Source: an uncultured Bacteroidales bacterium (GTDB taxonomy: Bacteria; Bacteroidota; Bacteroidia; Bacteroidales; Paludibacteraceae). From it: a stretch of 64,000 bases of DNA. Under the pieces are notes generated by a model. It was not told the origin of the DNA. It saw nothing but the letters and a program-made list of their open reading frames with translations, and did no database searches. Location of the stretch: positions 62,001-126,000 of the forward strand of contig CAMKPZ010000003.1 of assembly GCA_946414805.1 (NCBI GenBank), written 5' to 3'. The position numbers and the translations under genes are program-made. Positions 1 through 9,300 of this stretch are shown piece after piece. Position 1 is the stretch's first letter; each line of letters starts with the position of its first letter.

Positions 1-275
1 GCGGCAGAGATAAAAGTCCGCAGCAACTCCCGCCATAAGGGCTTCTGGAAAGGACGGAGATAGTAGCCCGATAGATAGTAGATCGACAGACACACCATTG
101 GATAGACAATCAGCGGCGGCCAGAAACTGAAAGCAGGAACCAGTATATCGTCCGCGCTCCATACTTTACCGTCATACACCAGCCATCGGAAGCCCAGAAA
201 ACACAGCCACACCAACTCGCTGCTGATCAAATCAGCAGTCAGATAAGTCATCTGTTGTTTCCGTCTGAGTGTCAT
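1..275 (-). CDS. Sugar transferase N-terminal fragment (undecaprenyl-phosphate glycosylphosphotransferase type)
   Basis: Partial gene running off the left edge; about 91 N-terminal codons are visible. The readable protein has a hydrophobic helix (LVWLCFLGFRWLVY), a second hydrophobic stretch (FWPPLIVYPMVCLSIYYLSG) and then YYLRPFQKPLWRELLRT. This matches my recollection of the membrane N-terminus of Bacteroidales polyprenyl glycosylphosphotransferases, which start surface polysaccharide repeat units by loading a sugar phosphate onto undecaprenyl phosphate at the inner membrane. The catalytic C-terminal domain is outside the window, so the assignment rests on the N-terminal pattern only. ATG candidates lie at 275 and 251 in the same frame. 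It lies just downstream of tsaC on the same strand, 8 bp from its stop, so co-transcription is likely. Confidence 0.6.
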   Translation of the reverse strand, partial: MTLRRKQQMTYLTADLISSELVWLCFLGFRWLVYDGKVWSADDILVPAFSFWPPLIVYPMVCLSIYYLSGYYLRPFQKPLWRELLRTFISA

Positions 276-283
276 TCGTAATT

Positions 284-913
284 TTATTTTCGGATGATAA
301 CGAACGTACCGTCGCTATTCACTTTGATGATCGAACTGGGTTCCTTGGGCTCCTCGTCCTCGCGACGGAAACGGCATACATAGTCGGCACCCTGCAGGAT
401 CGCCTCTTCTATCTCGTGGAAGAAATGCGCCGTGGGATGACCGCTTATGTTCGCGGAGGTGGAGACGATCGGATGCTTCAACTGCTGGCATAGCGCCTTG
501 CTGAAAGCCTCATCCGTGATACGGATACCTATACTCCCGTCGTCGGCGATCAGGTTCTGCGCCAGGTGCCGGGCGTTGGGATAGATGATCGTCAGCGGCT
601 TCATCCTTCCGTCGTCACCCTGTAAACCGGTCTGTGTTCTGTCAGTGCAACGGTCTGTGCTCTGTAACAATATCTCTGCTGCCTCCGGCACATCTGCATA
701 GTAGTTCAGTTTGGCGGCCGAATCAAGCAGAACCAACATCGATTTGCTGTCTTCGCGCTGCTTGAGCGCGTATATCTTGGCTACGGCCGCTTCGTTCGTG
801 GCGTCGCATCCGATGCCCCAAACCGTGTCCGTAGGGTACACTATGATCCCTCCCTCGCGCAGCACACGCAGTGCCGCCTGCAGATCCTCTCTGTCGTATC
901 TGTTCAAATCCAT
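284..913 (-). CDS. tsaC: L-threonylcarbamoyladenylate synthase (TsaC/YrdC family)
   Basis: Makes threonylcarbamoyl-AMP from threonine, bicarbonate and ATP, the first step of t6A37 modification of ANN-decoding tRNAs; cytoplasmic. The 209-residue protein is a single YrdC domain: YPTDT at 26-30, the KxR-type motif KQR at 51-53, and STSANISG at 151-158. There is no Sua5 C-terminal domain, so it is TsaC-like. Oddity: residues about 85-104 (STDRCTDRTQTGLQGDDGRM) are encoded by a repeat that also occurs in birA (19 nt identical) and look like an in-frame insertion between core strands. A promoter lies upstream at 961-991. The sugar transferase follows in the same direction. Confidence 0.93.
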   Translation of the reverse strand: MDLNRYDREDLQAALRVLREGGIIVYPTDTVWGIGCDATNEAAVAKIYALKQREDSKSMLVLLDSAAKLNYYADVPEAAEILLQSTDRCTDRTQTGLQGDDGRMKPLTIIYPNARHLAQNLIADDGSIGIRITDEAFSKALCQQLKHPIVSTSANISGHPTAHFFHEIEEAILQGADYVCRFRREDEEPKEPSSIIKVNSDGTFVIIRK

Positions 914-960
914 TTGATGCTATCGGCTGTAAATTCACTGCCTTATATCCTAATCGGCTG

Positions 961-991
961 CAAATTTACTGCTTTTTTCTGACATATGCAA
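961..991 (-). promoter_or_regulatory. Promoter of tsaC
   Basis: Read on the minus strand: TTGCATATGTC, an A-rich spacer, GCAG, then TAAATTTG (961-968). It fits the Bacteroidota -33/-7 pattern and the extended version common in this window. A partial copy of the -7/+1 section (ATCGGCTG..AAATT.ACTGC) is repeated at 923-942. Confidence 0.75.
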
Positions 992-1064
992 GAAAAATCT
1001 GACTTTTTATTTTGTCAAACAAAAATGACAATTTTAAGAATTATCTTAAAAAAGATCGTATAGA

Positions 1065-1096
1065 TTTGCGTATTTGCAAAAATTATTGTAATTTTG
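1065..1096 (+). promoter_or_regulatory. Promoter of pckA
   Basis: TTTG at 1065-1068, 20-nt gap, TAATTTTG at 1089-1096; predicted leader of about 58 nt before the pckA ATG. It is divergent from the tsaC promoter. Confidence 0.7.
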
Positions 1097-1160
1097 TGCC
1101 GAAAATGAGTGCAAAGCACTCCGCGAGTACGTTCAAACAATTAAATTAACTATTTATACA

Positions 1161-2765
1161 ATGAAAAATTTGGATTTAACCAAGTATGGCATTACGGGCG
1201 CTACCGTAATCGCACACAACCCCTCCTACGAGTATCTCTTCGCAGAGGAGACCAAGCCTGAGTTGACCGGTTATGACAAAGGTCAGGAGACCGAGCTCGG
1301 CGCAGTTAACGTAATGACCGGTATCTACACCGGCCGTTCGCCTAAGGACAAATACATCGTTGATGACGCTCAGAGCCATGACAACGTATGGTGGACCACC
1401 GAGGGCTACAAGAACGACAACCACCCCATGTCCGAGGAGGTTTGGGCTAAGGTAAAAGAGCTGGCTATCAAAGAGCTTTCCAACAAGAACCTCTATGTAG
1501 TGGACGCTTTCTGCGGTGCGAACAAAGAGACCCGTCTGGCTGTCCGTTTCATCGTTGAGGTGGCTTGGCAGGCACACTTCGTAAAGAACATGTTCATTCA
1601 GCCGACCGAGGAAGAACTCGAGAACTTCGAGCCGAACTTCGTCATCTACAACGCTTCGAAAGCCAAAGTAGAGAACTACAAAGAGCTGGGTCTGAACTCC
1701 GAGACTTGCGTGGCATTCAACACCACTTCCCGTGAGCAGGTGATCATCAACACCTGGTACGGCGGCGAGATGAAGAAAGGTATGTTCTCGATGCAGAACT
1801 ACTACCTGCCTCTCCGCGGCATTGCTTCCATGCACTGCTCCGCAAACACCGACATGGAGGGCAAGAACACCGCTATCTTCTTCGGTCTCTCCGGAACCGG
1901 TAAGACCACTCTCTCCACCGACCCGAAGCGTCTCCTCATCGGTGACGACGAGCACGGATGGGACGACAAGGGCGTCTTCAACCTCGAGGGCGGATGCTAT
2001 GCCAAGGTCATCAACCTCGACAAAGAGTCCGAGCCGGACATCTACAACGCTATCCGTCGTAACGCACTTCTTGAGAACGTAACGGTTGACGAGAACGGCA
2101 AGATCGATTTCGCAGACAAGAGCGTTACCGAGAACACCCGAGTTTCCTATCCTATCAACCACATCGAGAAGATCGTCCGTCCTATCTCTGCAGGTCCTGC
2201 AGCCAAGAACGTGATCTTCCTGAGTGCTGACGCCTTCGGCGTACTGCCTCCTGTATCGATCCTGACTCCGGAGCAGACCAAGTACTACTTCCTCTCCGGT
2301 TTCACCGCCAAGCTGGCAGGTACCGAGCGCGGTATCACCGAACCGACTCCGACCTTCTCCGCTTGCTTCGGCCAGGCATTCCTGGAGCTCCATCCGACCA
2401 AATATGCTGAGGAGCTGGTAAAGAAAATGGAGAAATCCGGTGCGAAGGCATACCTCGTTAACACCGGCTGGAACGGAACCGGCAAGCGTATCTCGATCCG
2501 CGACACCCGTGGTATCATTGACGCTATCCTCGGCGGTGACATCCTCACCGCTCCGACCAAGAAGATCCCGTTCTTCAATTTCGAGGTTCCGACCGCTCTG
2601 CCGGGCGTAGATCCTGCTATCCTCGATCCGCGTGATACCTACAAAGACGCTGCTGAGTGGGAGGTTAAGGCAAAAGACCTTGCTGCCCGCTTCATCAAGA
2701 ACTTTGACAAGTACACCACCAACGAGGCAGGTAAGGCGCTTGTTGCTGCCGGTCCGCAACTCTAA
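1161..2765 (+). CDS. pckA: Phosphoenolpyruvate carboxykinase (ATP)
   Basis: Interconverts oxaloacetate plus ATP and phosphoenolpyruvate plus CO2 plus ADP. In fermentative Bacteroidales it usually runs in the carboxylating direction toward succinate and propionate. Full length at 534 residues. Visible motifs: [10 protein letters not shown] near residue 56, the P-loop-type kinase-1a motif [11 protein letters not shown] near 242-252, and the kinase-2/metal motif [10 protein letters not shown] near 260. The gene has strong codon bias and a well-formed promoter, consistent with high expression. Long open frames on the opposite strand here are shadows of codon bias. A DUF4293 gene follows after 26 bp, with no clear terminator between them. 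Confidence 0.98.
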   Translation: MKNLDLTKYGITGATVIAHNPSYEYLFAEETKPELTGYDKGQETELGAVNVMTGIYTGRSPKDKYIVDDAQSHDNVWWTTEGYKNDNHPMSEEVWAKVKELAIKELSNKNLYVVDAFCGANKETRLAVRFIVEVAWQAHFVKNMFIQPTEEELENFEPNFVIYNASKAKVENYKELGLNSETCVAFNTTSREQVIINTWYGGEMKKGMFSMQNYYLPLRGIASMHCSANTDMEGKNTAIFFGLSGTGKTTLSTDPKRLLIGDDEHGWDDKGVFNLEGGCYAKVINLDKESEPDIYNAIRRNALLENVTVDENGKIDFADKSVTENTRVSYPINHIEKIVRPISAGPAAKNVIFLSADAFGVLPPVSILTPEQTKYYFLSGFTAKLAGTERGITEPTPTFSACFGQAFLELHPTKYAEELVKKMEKSGAKAYLVNTGWNGTGKRISIRDTRGIIDAILGGDILTAPTKKIPFFNFEVPTALPGVDPAILDPRDTYKDAAEWEVKAKDLAARFIKNFDKYTTNEAGKALVAAGPQL

Positions 2766-2791
2766 TACGGACGCTATAGCCATTCATTGTT

Positions 2792-3325
2792 ATGGATGAC
2801 AAGATTCGCAAAACCGCCATGTATCGCCGTTGGGCATACATGGCGGTTGCTATTTTAGCAATTCTCTTGATGAAGTCGAGGCCTGCTTTCTCCTTTGCGG
2901 ACGACAAGGGTATTATCTATGTCCGCAGTTTCTCGATGGACATGGAGCAACTGGAGGTCACCCAGACGGAGTTGGCCACAGGGGCCGGGCATACGACGGC
3001 TGTGATGTCCGTCAAGGGGCTGGATTACTGCTATTGGGCGATGCTCATCGGTAGTATAGCCGCCTTGCTGTGTGTCATGGGAAAGCGTTGGCGGTTACGC
3101 TTCTGCGTATTCACGATTATTGCGGCAGGCGTATATTATATCCTGCTGATCTACTACGCAATGCAGATCTCCGAAGACTTTTTTGCCACCCTCTCGCCTA
3201 CATGGACGGTTTTCCTGCCGGCAGTGGTGTTGGAAATGATGGTGCTCACGATCCGTAATGTACGGAACTACGGACATTATCTCGACGAAGAAAACGCGAA
3301 CGAGGAAGTGAACGAAGAAGGGTGA
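2792..3325 (+). CDS. DUF4293 family membrane protein
   Basis: 177 residues with four predicted membrane segments (about 12-28, 79-97, 103-126, 140-155) and a hydrophilic extracytoplasmic loop after the first helix. It starts with the R.T.YRR-type N-terminus and ends with a charged tail, as in the Bacteroidota-specific DUF4293 family. Function is unknown. It is co-oriented with pckA and may be expressed by read-through. It is convergent with the RluA-type gene, whose stop abuts at 3326. Confidence 0.75.
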   Translation: MDDKIRKTAMYRRWAYMAVAILAILLMKSRPAFSFADDKGIIYVRSFSMDMEQLEVTQTELATGAGHTTAVMSVKGLDYCYWAMLIGSIAALLCVMGKRWRLRFCVFTIIAAGVYYILLIYYAMQISEDFFATLSPTWTVFLPAVVLEMMVLTIRNVRNYGHYLDEENANEEVNEEG

Positions 3326-4372
3326 TTACGAGTTCAGCGTATTGGGTTCGTAATGCCGCCATTTCTCGATAAGTGCCGTCATGTCTGCCGGCCATTCGCT
3401 GTCGAAGAACATGCGTTCGCCCGTGCGCGGGTGCGTAAAACCTAATGTACGCGCGTGTAAGACCTGTCTGGGGCACAGCGCGAAGCAATTCTCGATGTAT
3501 TGCCTGTATTTCTGGGTGCGGAGTCCCTTGCGGATTTCGCACCCTCCGTATTTCTCGTCGCTGAACAGCGGATGACCGATATGCTTCATATGCACGCGGA
3601 TCTGGTGCGTTCGGCCGGTCTCTAACCGGCATTCCACCAAGGTTACATACGGGAACCGCTCTAACACCCGCCAATGGGTGACAGCCTCTTTCGCCTGCGG
3701 ACATTCCTCAGGATCCCATACGCGGTATATCGTCCGGTCGCGGTTGTCACGCGCCAATGCGCCTTCGACCGTACCGCTGTCTTCGGCGAACGTACCCCAT
3801 ACGAGGGCGTTGTAGGTGCGCTCTGTCGTGTGGTCGAAGAACTGCTTCGCCAAATGTGCTTTCGCTTCCGGCGTCTTGGCGATCAGCAGCAGACCGCTGG
3901 TATCCTTGTCGATACGGTGAACGAGTCCGATACTCGGATCGTTGATATCAATTTTTAATTTTGAATTTTTAATTTTTAATTCCTCAAAGTGCCATGCCAA
4001 GGCATGAAGCAGCGTGTGTTCGTAGTTGCCGTGGCCGGGGTGTACGACGAGTCCGGCAGGCTTGTTGATCACCAACAGGTCGTCGTCCTCATAAACGACA
4101 GTGAGAGGGATGTTCTCCGGCGTGATCGTGAAGTCGTGCGGCTCATGATCCAGCAGCACCTGGACCACATCGCCGGGCTTGACGCGGTAGTTGGAGGCTA
4201 CGGGCGAACCGTTCACCCACACGTTACCGGCATCCGCAGCACTCTGGATGCGGTTGCGGCTGGTGTTGGTCATGTGCTCTGCCAGATATTTGTCAATGCG
4301 TTCCTTGCCTTGACCCTTGTCTACTTCGCATCGCCATCTCTCATATAACTCTTCTTCGTCCTCTATCATCAA
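3326..4372 (-). CDS. RluA-family 23S rRNA pseudouridine synthase (RluD-like)
   Basis: Converts specific uridines in large-subunit rRNA to pseudouridine. It has an N-terminal S4 RNA-binding domain (about 20-80: ERIDKYLAEHM, RVKPGDVV) and a catalytic domain with HRIDKDTSG at 152-160, Asp155 being the expected nucleophile, then TGRTHQIRVHM. The 348-residue length is typical. Oddity: residues about 132-142 (LKIKNSKLKID) are encoded by four tandem AATTTTT-type heptamers lying in frame just before the catalytic motif, which is probably an insertion. The start is taken at 4372, 3 nt past the PASTA gene stop, indicating a translationally coupled PASTA-rlu pair, a common Bacteroidota arrangement. Confidence 0.93.
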   Translation of the reverse strand: MMIEDEEELYERWRCEVDKGQGKERIDKYLAEHMTNTSRNRIQSAADAGNVWVNGSPVASNYRVKPGDVVQVLLDHEPHDFTITPENIPLTVVYEDDDLLVINKPAGLVVHPGHGNYEHTLLHALAWHFEELKIKNSKLKIDINDPSIGLVHRIDKDTSGLLLIAKTPEAKAHLAKQFFDHTTERTYNALVWGTFAEDSGTVEGALARDNRDRTIYRVWDPEECPQAKEAVTHWRVLERFPYVTLVECRLETGRTHQIRVHMKHIGHPLFSDEKYGGCEIRKGLRTQKYRQYIENCFALCPRQVLHARTLGFTHPRTGERMFFDSEWPADMTALIEKWRHYEPNTLNS

Positions 4373-4375
4373 TGT

Positions 4376-5197
4376 TTAAAACCATCCGTCCTCTTCATGT
4401 TCGTTATTCGTGCCCAATGCAGATTTCTCGATATCGGCGGAGAGGTAGAGGGCAACGGTCTCTCCTTCTGCTACTATCTCTCCTTCGCCCGGCGTCTGGC
4501 GATAGACGAACTGGGGTACGCCTTCTTCCGCAGGCTCGTCATAATGCACGGCGCCTACGATCAGACGATGGCTCAGCAGCATGCTCCGCGCGTCCTGCAG
4601 CGTCATGCCTGTCACGCCCGGCACACTCACTTCTTCCGTACCGCGGCCGAAGCCGACCACCAACCGTACCTCGCTGCCCACAGCGATCTTGTCGCCCGGC
4701 AGCACGCTCTCGCCGTTCGATTTGACATCCAGCACCAGATCACGGAAGGCAGAGGGCTCGTATTCATATACCGAATCGACGATAAGCCCCAAGCTCCGCA
4801 GCGTCGTCTCCGCCTGGCGGTAACTGATATCCTGCAGGTTCGGCATGACGATCTGGCGTTTGGTGGAGGCGTTGACGGTCACGTACACGGCGCGGCCGGC
4901 TTTCACATGGCTGTGCGGCAAGGGATCCTGATCTACTACCGTGCCGAACGGCACTTTGTCCGAATAGGTGGAATCGATCACCACCATCCGCAGACCTTGT
5001 TCCTCCAGAATAGGCTGCGCATCCTCTTTCGCCAGACTGCGGATGTCCGCCACCTCGATCTCCACGCCATGCTGGGTGTAATGCCGCAGATAGGCGATCA
5101 GTCCCACTAACAGGAGAAGGAAGACAACAACCGCCAATACGATATTGATGCCTACGAATCGGATGTTAGATTTATTAAAAAAACTATTATTTTTCAT
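4376..5197 (-). CDS. PASTA domain membrane protein
   Basis: 273 residues: one N-terminal transmembrane helix (about 15-37) followed by three extracytoplasmic PASTA domains (about 45-115, 116-190, 191-265) with recurring DQDP.P..V..G and VPNL/VPGVTG features. PASTA domains bind muropeptides or cell-wall precursors. Here they are not fused to a kinase or PBP, so the role is probably scaffolding or sensing in the periplasm. It is first gene of the pair with the RluA synthase. Its promoter is at 5218-5249. Confidence 0.88.
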   Translation of the reverse strand: MKNNSFFNKSNIRFVGINIVLAVVVFLLLLVGLIAYLRHYTQHGVEIEVADIRSLAKEDAQPILEEQGLRMVVIDSTYSDKVPFGTVVDQDPLPHSHVKAGRAVYVTVNASTKRQIVMPNLQDISYRQAETTLRSLGLIVDSVYEYEPSAFRDLVLDVKSNGESVLPGDKIAVGSEVRLVVGFGRGTEEVSVPGVTGMTLQDARSMLLSHRLIVGAVHYDEPAEEGVPQFVYRQTPGEGEIVAEGETVALYLSADIEKSALGTNNEHEEDGWF

Positions 5198-5217
5198 AAA
5201 ATGTAAGATTTATTGTG

Positions 5218-5249
5218 CAAAATTACAATTTTTTTTGGATATATGCAAA
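5218..5249 (-). promoter_or_regulatory. Promoter of the PASTA/rlu operon
   Basis: Minus strand reads TTTTGCATATATCC then TAATTTTG (-7 at 5218-5225). The -33 block shares bases with the divergent promoter of the small lipoprotein on the plus strand. Confidence 0.65.
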
Positions 5250-5265
5250 AAATATAGTACTTTTG
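5231..5265 (+). promoter_or_regulatory. Promoter of the small lipoprotein gene
   Basis: TTTTTTGGATATATGC followed by TACTTTTG at 5258-5265. It is divergent and partly overlaps the PASTA promoter. Confidence 0.65.
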
Positions 5266-5329
5266 CACCGTTTTTCGCAAAAAGGCGGAGACATAACATT
5301 ATTTTTTAAGCTTAAAAACATTTTGACGT

Positions 5330-5563
5330 ATGAAAAAGATGCTTCTTATCGTAGCTGTTGCTTTTGCTGCAATGGCTTGCGGAAACAAGTGCGACAAGAA
5401 ATGCTGCGAGGCTGAAGAGGCTGCTCCTGCAGTAGAGGCTGTTGAGGCTGCTCCTGCTGAGGAGGCTGCTCCTGCTGAGGAGGCTGCTCCCGCTGAGGAC
5501 AAGACTCTGATCGAGCGCGCCGTTGAGCTTGGCGAGGACGTTGCTGCTGAGGCTCAGAAGTAA
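5330..5563 (+). CDS. Small Ala/Glu-rich lipoprotein
   Basis: 77 residues. An N-terminal hydrophobic signal (MKKMLLIVAVAFAAMAC) ends in a lipobox with Cys17. Next comes a Cys/Lys-rich patch (CGNKCDKKCCE), a low-complexity EAAPAEEAAPAEEAAPAED section encoded by a tandem repeat, and an amphipathic tail. It has its own promoter and a strong terminator, so it is likely a monocistronic, well-expressed envelope lipoprotein. No family is recognised. The repeat section may vary in length between strains (inference). Confidence 0.75.
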   Translation: MKKMLLIVAVAFAAMACGNKCDKKCCEAEEAAPAVEAVEAAPAEEAAPAEEAAPAEDKTLIERAVELGEDVAAEAQK

Positions 5564-5608
5564 TTGCCCGTGAGCACTTGTTGAGAGGTATGATCCCCCT
5601 CAAAAAAA

Positions 5609-5643
5609 GAAGCGACCCTTCCGGGCCGCTCTCTTTTTTTTAA
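5609..5643 (+). terminator. Rho-independent terminator of the small lipoprotein gene
   Basis: AGCGACCC (5611-5618), loop TTCC, GGGCCGCT (5623-5630), then a long T-run. Confidence 0.85.
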
Positions 5644-5696
5644 TGTTCTAAAAAATCACCCATCACCACTTAGCACCAAAAAAAAATGATTTTTTT

Positions 5697-5728
5697 CTTG
5701 CGTATGTCAGAAAAAAGCAGTACCTTTG
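5697..5728 (+). promoter_or_regulatory. Promoter of structured RNA candidate A
   Basis: Extended-type promoter: TTGCGTATGTCA, an A-run, GCAG, TACCTTTG at 5721-5728, then CAGCC. No protein start follows for about 600 nt, which supports a non-coding transcript. Confidence 0.75.
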
Positions 5729-5734
5729 CAGCCG

Positions 5735-6024
5735 CAAAGGTTTGCGTAACCCGTGCCGTCGCTTGCCGACGTAAAACAGCAAGGACATAAAAAGGCGTTT
5801 ATTGACGTTGTTTGCGACTCGACAGAATCTTCGCAACATTCTAAAGAATAAAGTCCGGGCAACAACAATGAATGTCCTCGTGGGTATGTTATATTATACC
5901 ACGCCCTGCTATAGGCGGGGTGGGTGTAGCATATCGGGCGTGGACTTCGGTTGTTTTTCTACTTTATTCGGGGATTGCGAAGCCCTTGTCGAGCGTGAAG
6001 AATGGTCGGACTTCACGCTTTTGT
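5735..6024 (+). ncRNA. Structured RNA candidate A (about 290 nt)
   Basis: Follows a canonical promoter and ends at a terminator-like hairpin (GCGTGAAG 5993-6000 / CTTCACGC 6011-6018 plus TTTTG). Inside: a 5' hairpin (CGTCG/CGACG), the box AAGGCGTTTATTGACG at 5792, then nested stems CTTCGCAA/TTGCGAAG (5829/5975), GAATAAAG/CTTTATTC (5846/5962), AACAAC/GTTGTT (5861/5950) and GTCC/GGAC (5874/5942), with smaller hairpins at the tip. A second copy with the same layout and different stem sequences lies at 42465-42759. Function is unknown. ORFs here are short and unconvincing. AAAGTCCGGGC resembles an RNase P motif but the rest does not fit. Confidence 0.6.
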
Positions 6025-6347
6025 TATGTATATGCGTACAGGTGCGTGTATGCATGCGTGCATGCGCACGTTCCATATAATAATACGCAACAATACGCAA
6101 TAATATGCGACAAATGAAATAAACCGTTATAGTGGCAGCGCGCATAGGTGTGGTTTCCCATATCTTTTGTACCTCAAAATCCACGCCTATGCCGCCACGT
6201 GACACGCTACAATGCAAGTCGGGTCAATCCCGAAAGTGATCCGAGGGTGATCCGAGGGTGATTCGAGGTCAAACTTAACGCGATCCGCCCGACAACGCGG
6301 AAAACAATGTGAAAAATTAACTTAAAAACAACAAAATACATGAAGGT
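6025..6347 (+). other. Intergenic region with palindrome and 11-bp repeats
   Basis: No gene seen. It holds an imperfect inverted repeat (GTGGCAGCGCGCATAGGTGTGG around 6131-6152 against CCACGCCTATGCCGCCAC around 6182-6199) and three tandem copies of GTGATCCGAGG (6236-6268, last copy with one change). No canonical -33/-7 pair was found close to the next gene, so the surface protein may be transcribed from the promoter at 5697 by read-through. Confidence 0.6.
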
Positions 6348-9300
6348 ATGAAAAAGATTAAAAACTTAATTCTTACACGTGCAAAACTCTTTGCACACTT
6401 TTGCACCCTCACATTCAGTGCCGGGAATGTAATGGGAAAAGGAATCCGATCGGCTTTTCGGCCTATCGTGGGTATGGCGTCGTCCTATGGAGCATCCGAT
6501 GAGCATCCGATGAGCATCCGATCAGCATCCGATGGGATCACGAGGCGAACACGACTCGTTCCGCATATCGCTGCTGTTTTTTTTATGCTCTTTTTTGTGG
6601 GAATCGGGAATGTTTGGGGAGTAACATATTATTATATAGAATTTACGGCTGTAGTGAAGTGTTTTAACGGAGCCACCGGACAGGTTCTTGTTAAGTCAGG
6701 AGGTGGTAGCACAACTGCAACCACTGTAACTTCCACTAACTCCTTAACTGGTGGTACTGGTTGGTCCCAAACTGCTAATAATAGTACTGCCGTTTTTACA
6801 TACAATAGTGGCGGAGCAACGTCTAAGTATACATGGGGAGCTCTAGCTGGTGAAGGTAGCGAATTTGAAGGATGGTATACAGATGCTGCATGTACTGTTG
6901 CTGCACCGACGGCATTTAATTCTGCTAAACGGAGTAGTGAGAAAGTCGTGTATGTTATAGCAGGTAATAGTGTAAGTGGGTATACTAGTGCGACGAGCGA
7001 TGCTAATCGCTGCCACTACACTTTGTATGCTAAATTCGTGAAAGCAAGGCCAAAAGCCGATTTTGAAATATCATCTTATAACGCAGCGTTTGCTAAAGAT
7101 GATTATAACATATACGCAGAGGGCATTATATATCCTAACACTACAAATAATACTTCTATACCTAATACTCCCAAAAGCCTTTATGAGGGTGAGAGTATAG
7201 ATCTTATATTCAGGATTACCGAATTGAGTAAAACCCGCGGTGTGCGGTTTGTGAGATGGTATTATAAAGCAGGTACATCCGGCACAAAGGTTTTGCTGAC
7301 CAGCGAAAAAGAATATACACTTACCTATGCTAAATTGAAGGAGTTGACCGATGCTAATCCGGGCAAGACCATCATCTTCGGAGTGGATGCGGAAAAGAAA
7401 GCTACTCATACCGTCACGTTCAAGACCGGAGGTAAGGGCCCTTACCAAGTAAGGCATTATGATGCCAACTCCAGTTGGGCAAACTCTTTTGAAAATTTCC
7501 AAGTAGGTAAAGATGCTGATATAAGCGACAAAACCTTCTACGAGGGTGATGGTGTCAAATTGGAGTACACAACGGGAAACAATAGCAACGAAAGCAATAC
7601 TACCTCCGGTTATATCTTCCATAGTTGGTACTGCAAGCACGAAGATGATGACACGAAATATCAGTTGACCGACGGCGTTGCTAATGTGATAGATACCGTA
7701 CTTCCGGACGATGTTGTCGAGATAGGAGCTACGTTCATTGTGCCAGATACCAAAAATATCACATTCCTGGCAAACGAGCATGGCAGTTATAAAGTGAACG
7801 CTGTTACTTACAACGGCAGCAAGGGCAAAGCGAATTTTACCGTATCCGGGTCTAACAGGGTTGTCAACAATCTGCTAATTAGCTCAGCGATAACATTGAG
7901 TAATCCTGTTAGTAATGACTCCTCCACTTATTCGTTCTACCGCTGGTATTATGTGAATGAGGATGGAGTCAAAAAGACATTGGCCAATCTGGAAGCGACG
8001 GCAACCGTAGTACTGCCGTCTGAAGCGGTTTCGGTCGGAATAGAGTTTAGCCAAGCCGGCGATTATGCAGTTAGCGGTTTGTATTTCAACAGTCTCTCCG
8101 ATGCTATTCAAGCGGCTCAGGCGGAACTCAAGACCGGTTCGAAATCGTCCACGATCTTAGTGGCAAGGGATGCCACCGTGCCCGCCGGCAACTATACGAT
8201 CCCGAAGAACGTAACGCTTCTGATCCCTTATAAGGATGGTCAGACCAAATCCAGCGGTCTGCAAGTTATCGTAGATGGTTCGACCCCGACAGAAGCTTAT
8301 CACACGCTGACTCTCGCGAATGGCGCGCATTTGGAGGTATATGGCACGATCGAGGTCAGCGGCTGCCAGACGACAGGCGGTGGCGACGGAAAAGGAGACA
8401 CTATTCCAAGCCGTACCGGAGGTACACATTACGGTATGATGGATATGAAGGGCGGAAGCTCCATCACTCTTAACGGCGGTTCTCATCTGTATGCGTGGGG
8501 CTATGTGATAGGCGACAGAGGCGCAGACGGCCGTTATACCTGCGAGATAGATGTGCGTCGCGGTGCTACCGTGCATGAGCATTTCCAGATCGGCGACTGG
8601 AAAGGTGCCTTCCCGACGATGGAGATATGCAAAAAGGAAGGCACATATGCTGTACTGCCGATATGCCAATATTATATTCAGAACGTGGAAGTGCCTGCCC
8701 GCTACCATCCGGGCTCCCGATTATTAGGTGCTGCTTCTCTCAATATAGATATATTTGATAACGGAGGAGAGGGTGTTACTTTTGCCATGAGTGATGCCGG
8801 TTTGGTAGGAGTCAAATATGTTGATCAAGAGTCGGATCATGCCGTATTCCTGCTTGATGACACAAATGAGAGCGAAGATACATGGGTGCGTAAGTTCTAT
8901 GACCCCGCTACGGATCAGCAAGTGTATGAGATCAACAACTCCGCAGATGTAGGTAGTCTGGTCATGAAGGTGTCCATCCCTGGTATCGGCAATGTAACAG
9001 GTGGTACAGATGATGAACTTAATATCGATTCGCGCTACTACCAATTCCCGATTACCAATAATTTCAAGATGCATCTTTTAAGCGGAGAGATGCACATCAC
9101 CCAGATGACGGAGATGCTACCCGGCTCTGTAATCGAGATTGATAAGAAATCCACGATGATTATCAATGCCCAATATAAGCCGGATCCCAAAAACGAGATC
9201 ACGCCGACATTGTTGTTCTACGATGCAGATGATTGGGGGAAATACATATATCAAGGAAAGAAAGACGGTGTCCAAAAATTCACGTATGGATCGAGAATAA

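Noticed and set aside
1176..2783. 535-codon open frame on the minus strand opposite pckA
   Set aside because: Mirrors the codon bias of a highly expressed, unmistakable pckA; the translation has no recognisable domain or start context.
5846..5870. RNase P RNA-like AAAGTCCGGGC motif
   Set aside because: The remaining conserved P4 half and the usual length of about 350 nt are missing.
5802..6117. Short ORFs in the candidate RNA A region
   Set aside because: They overlap each other, lie over paired stems and have no family resemblance.
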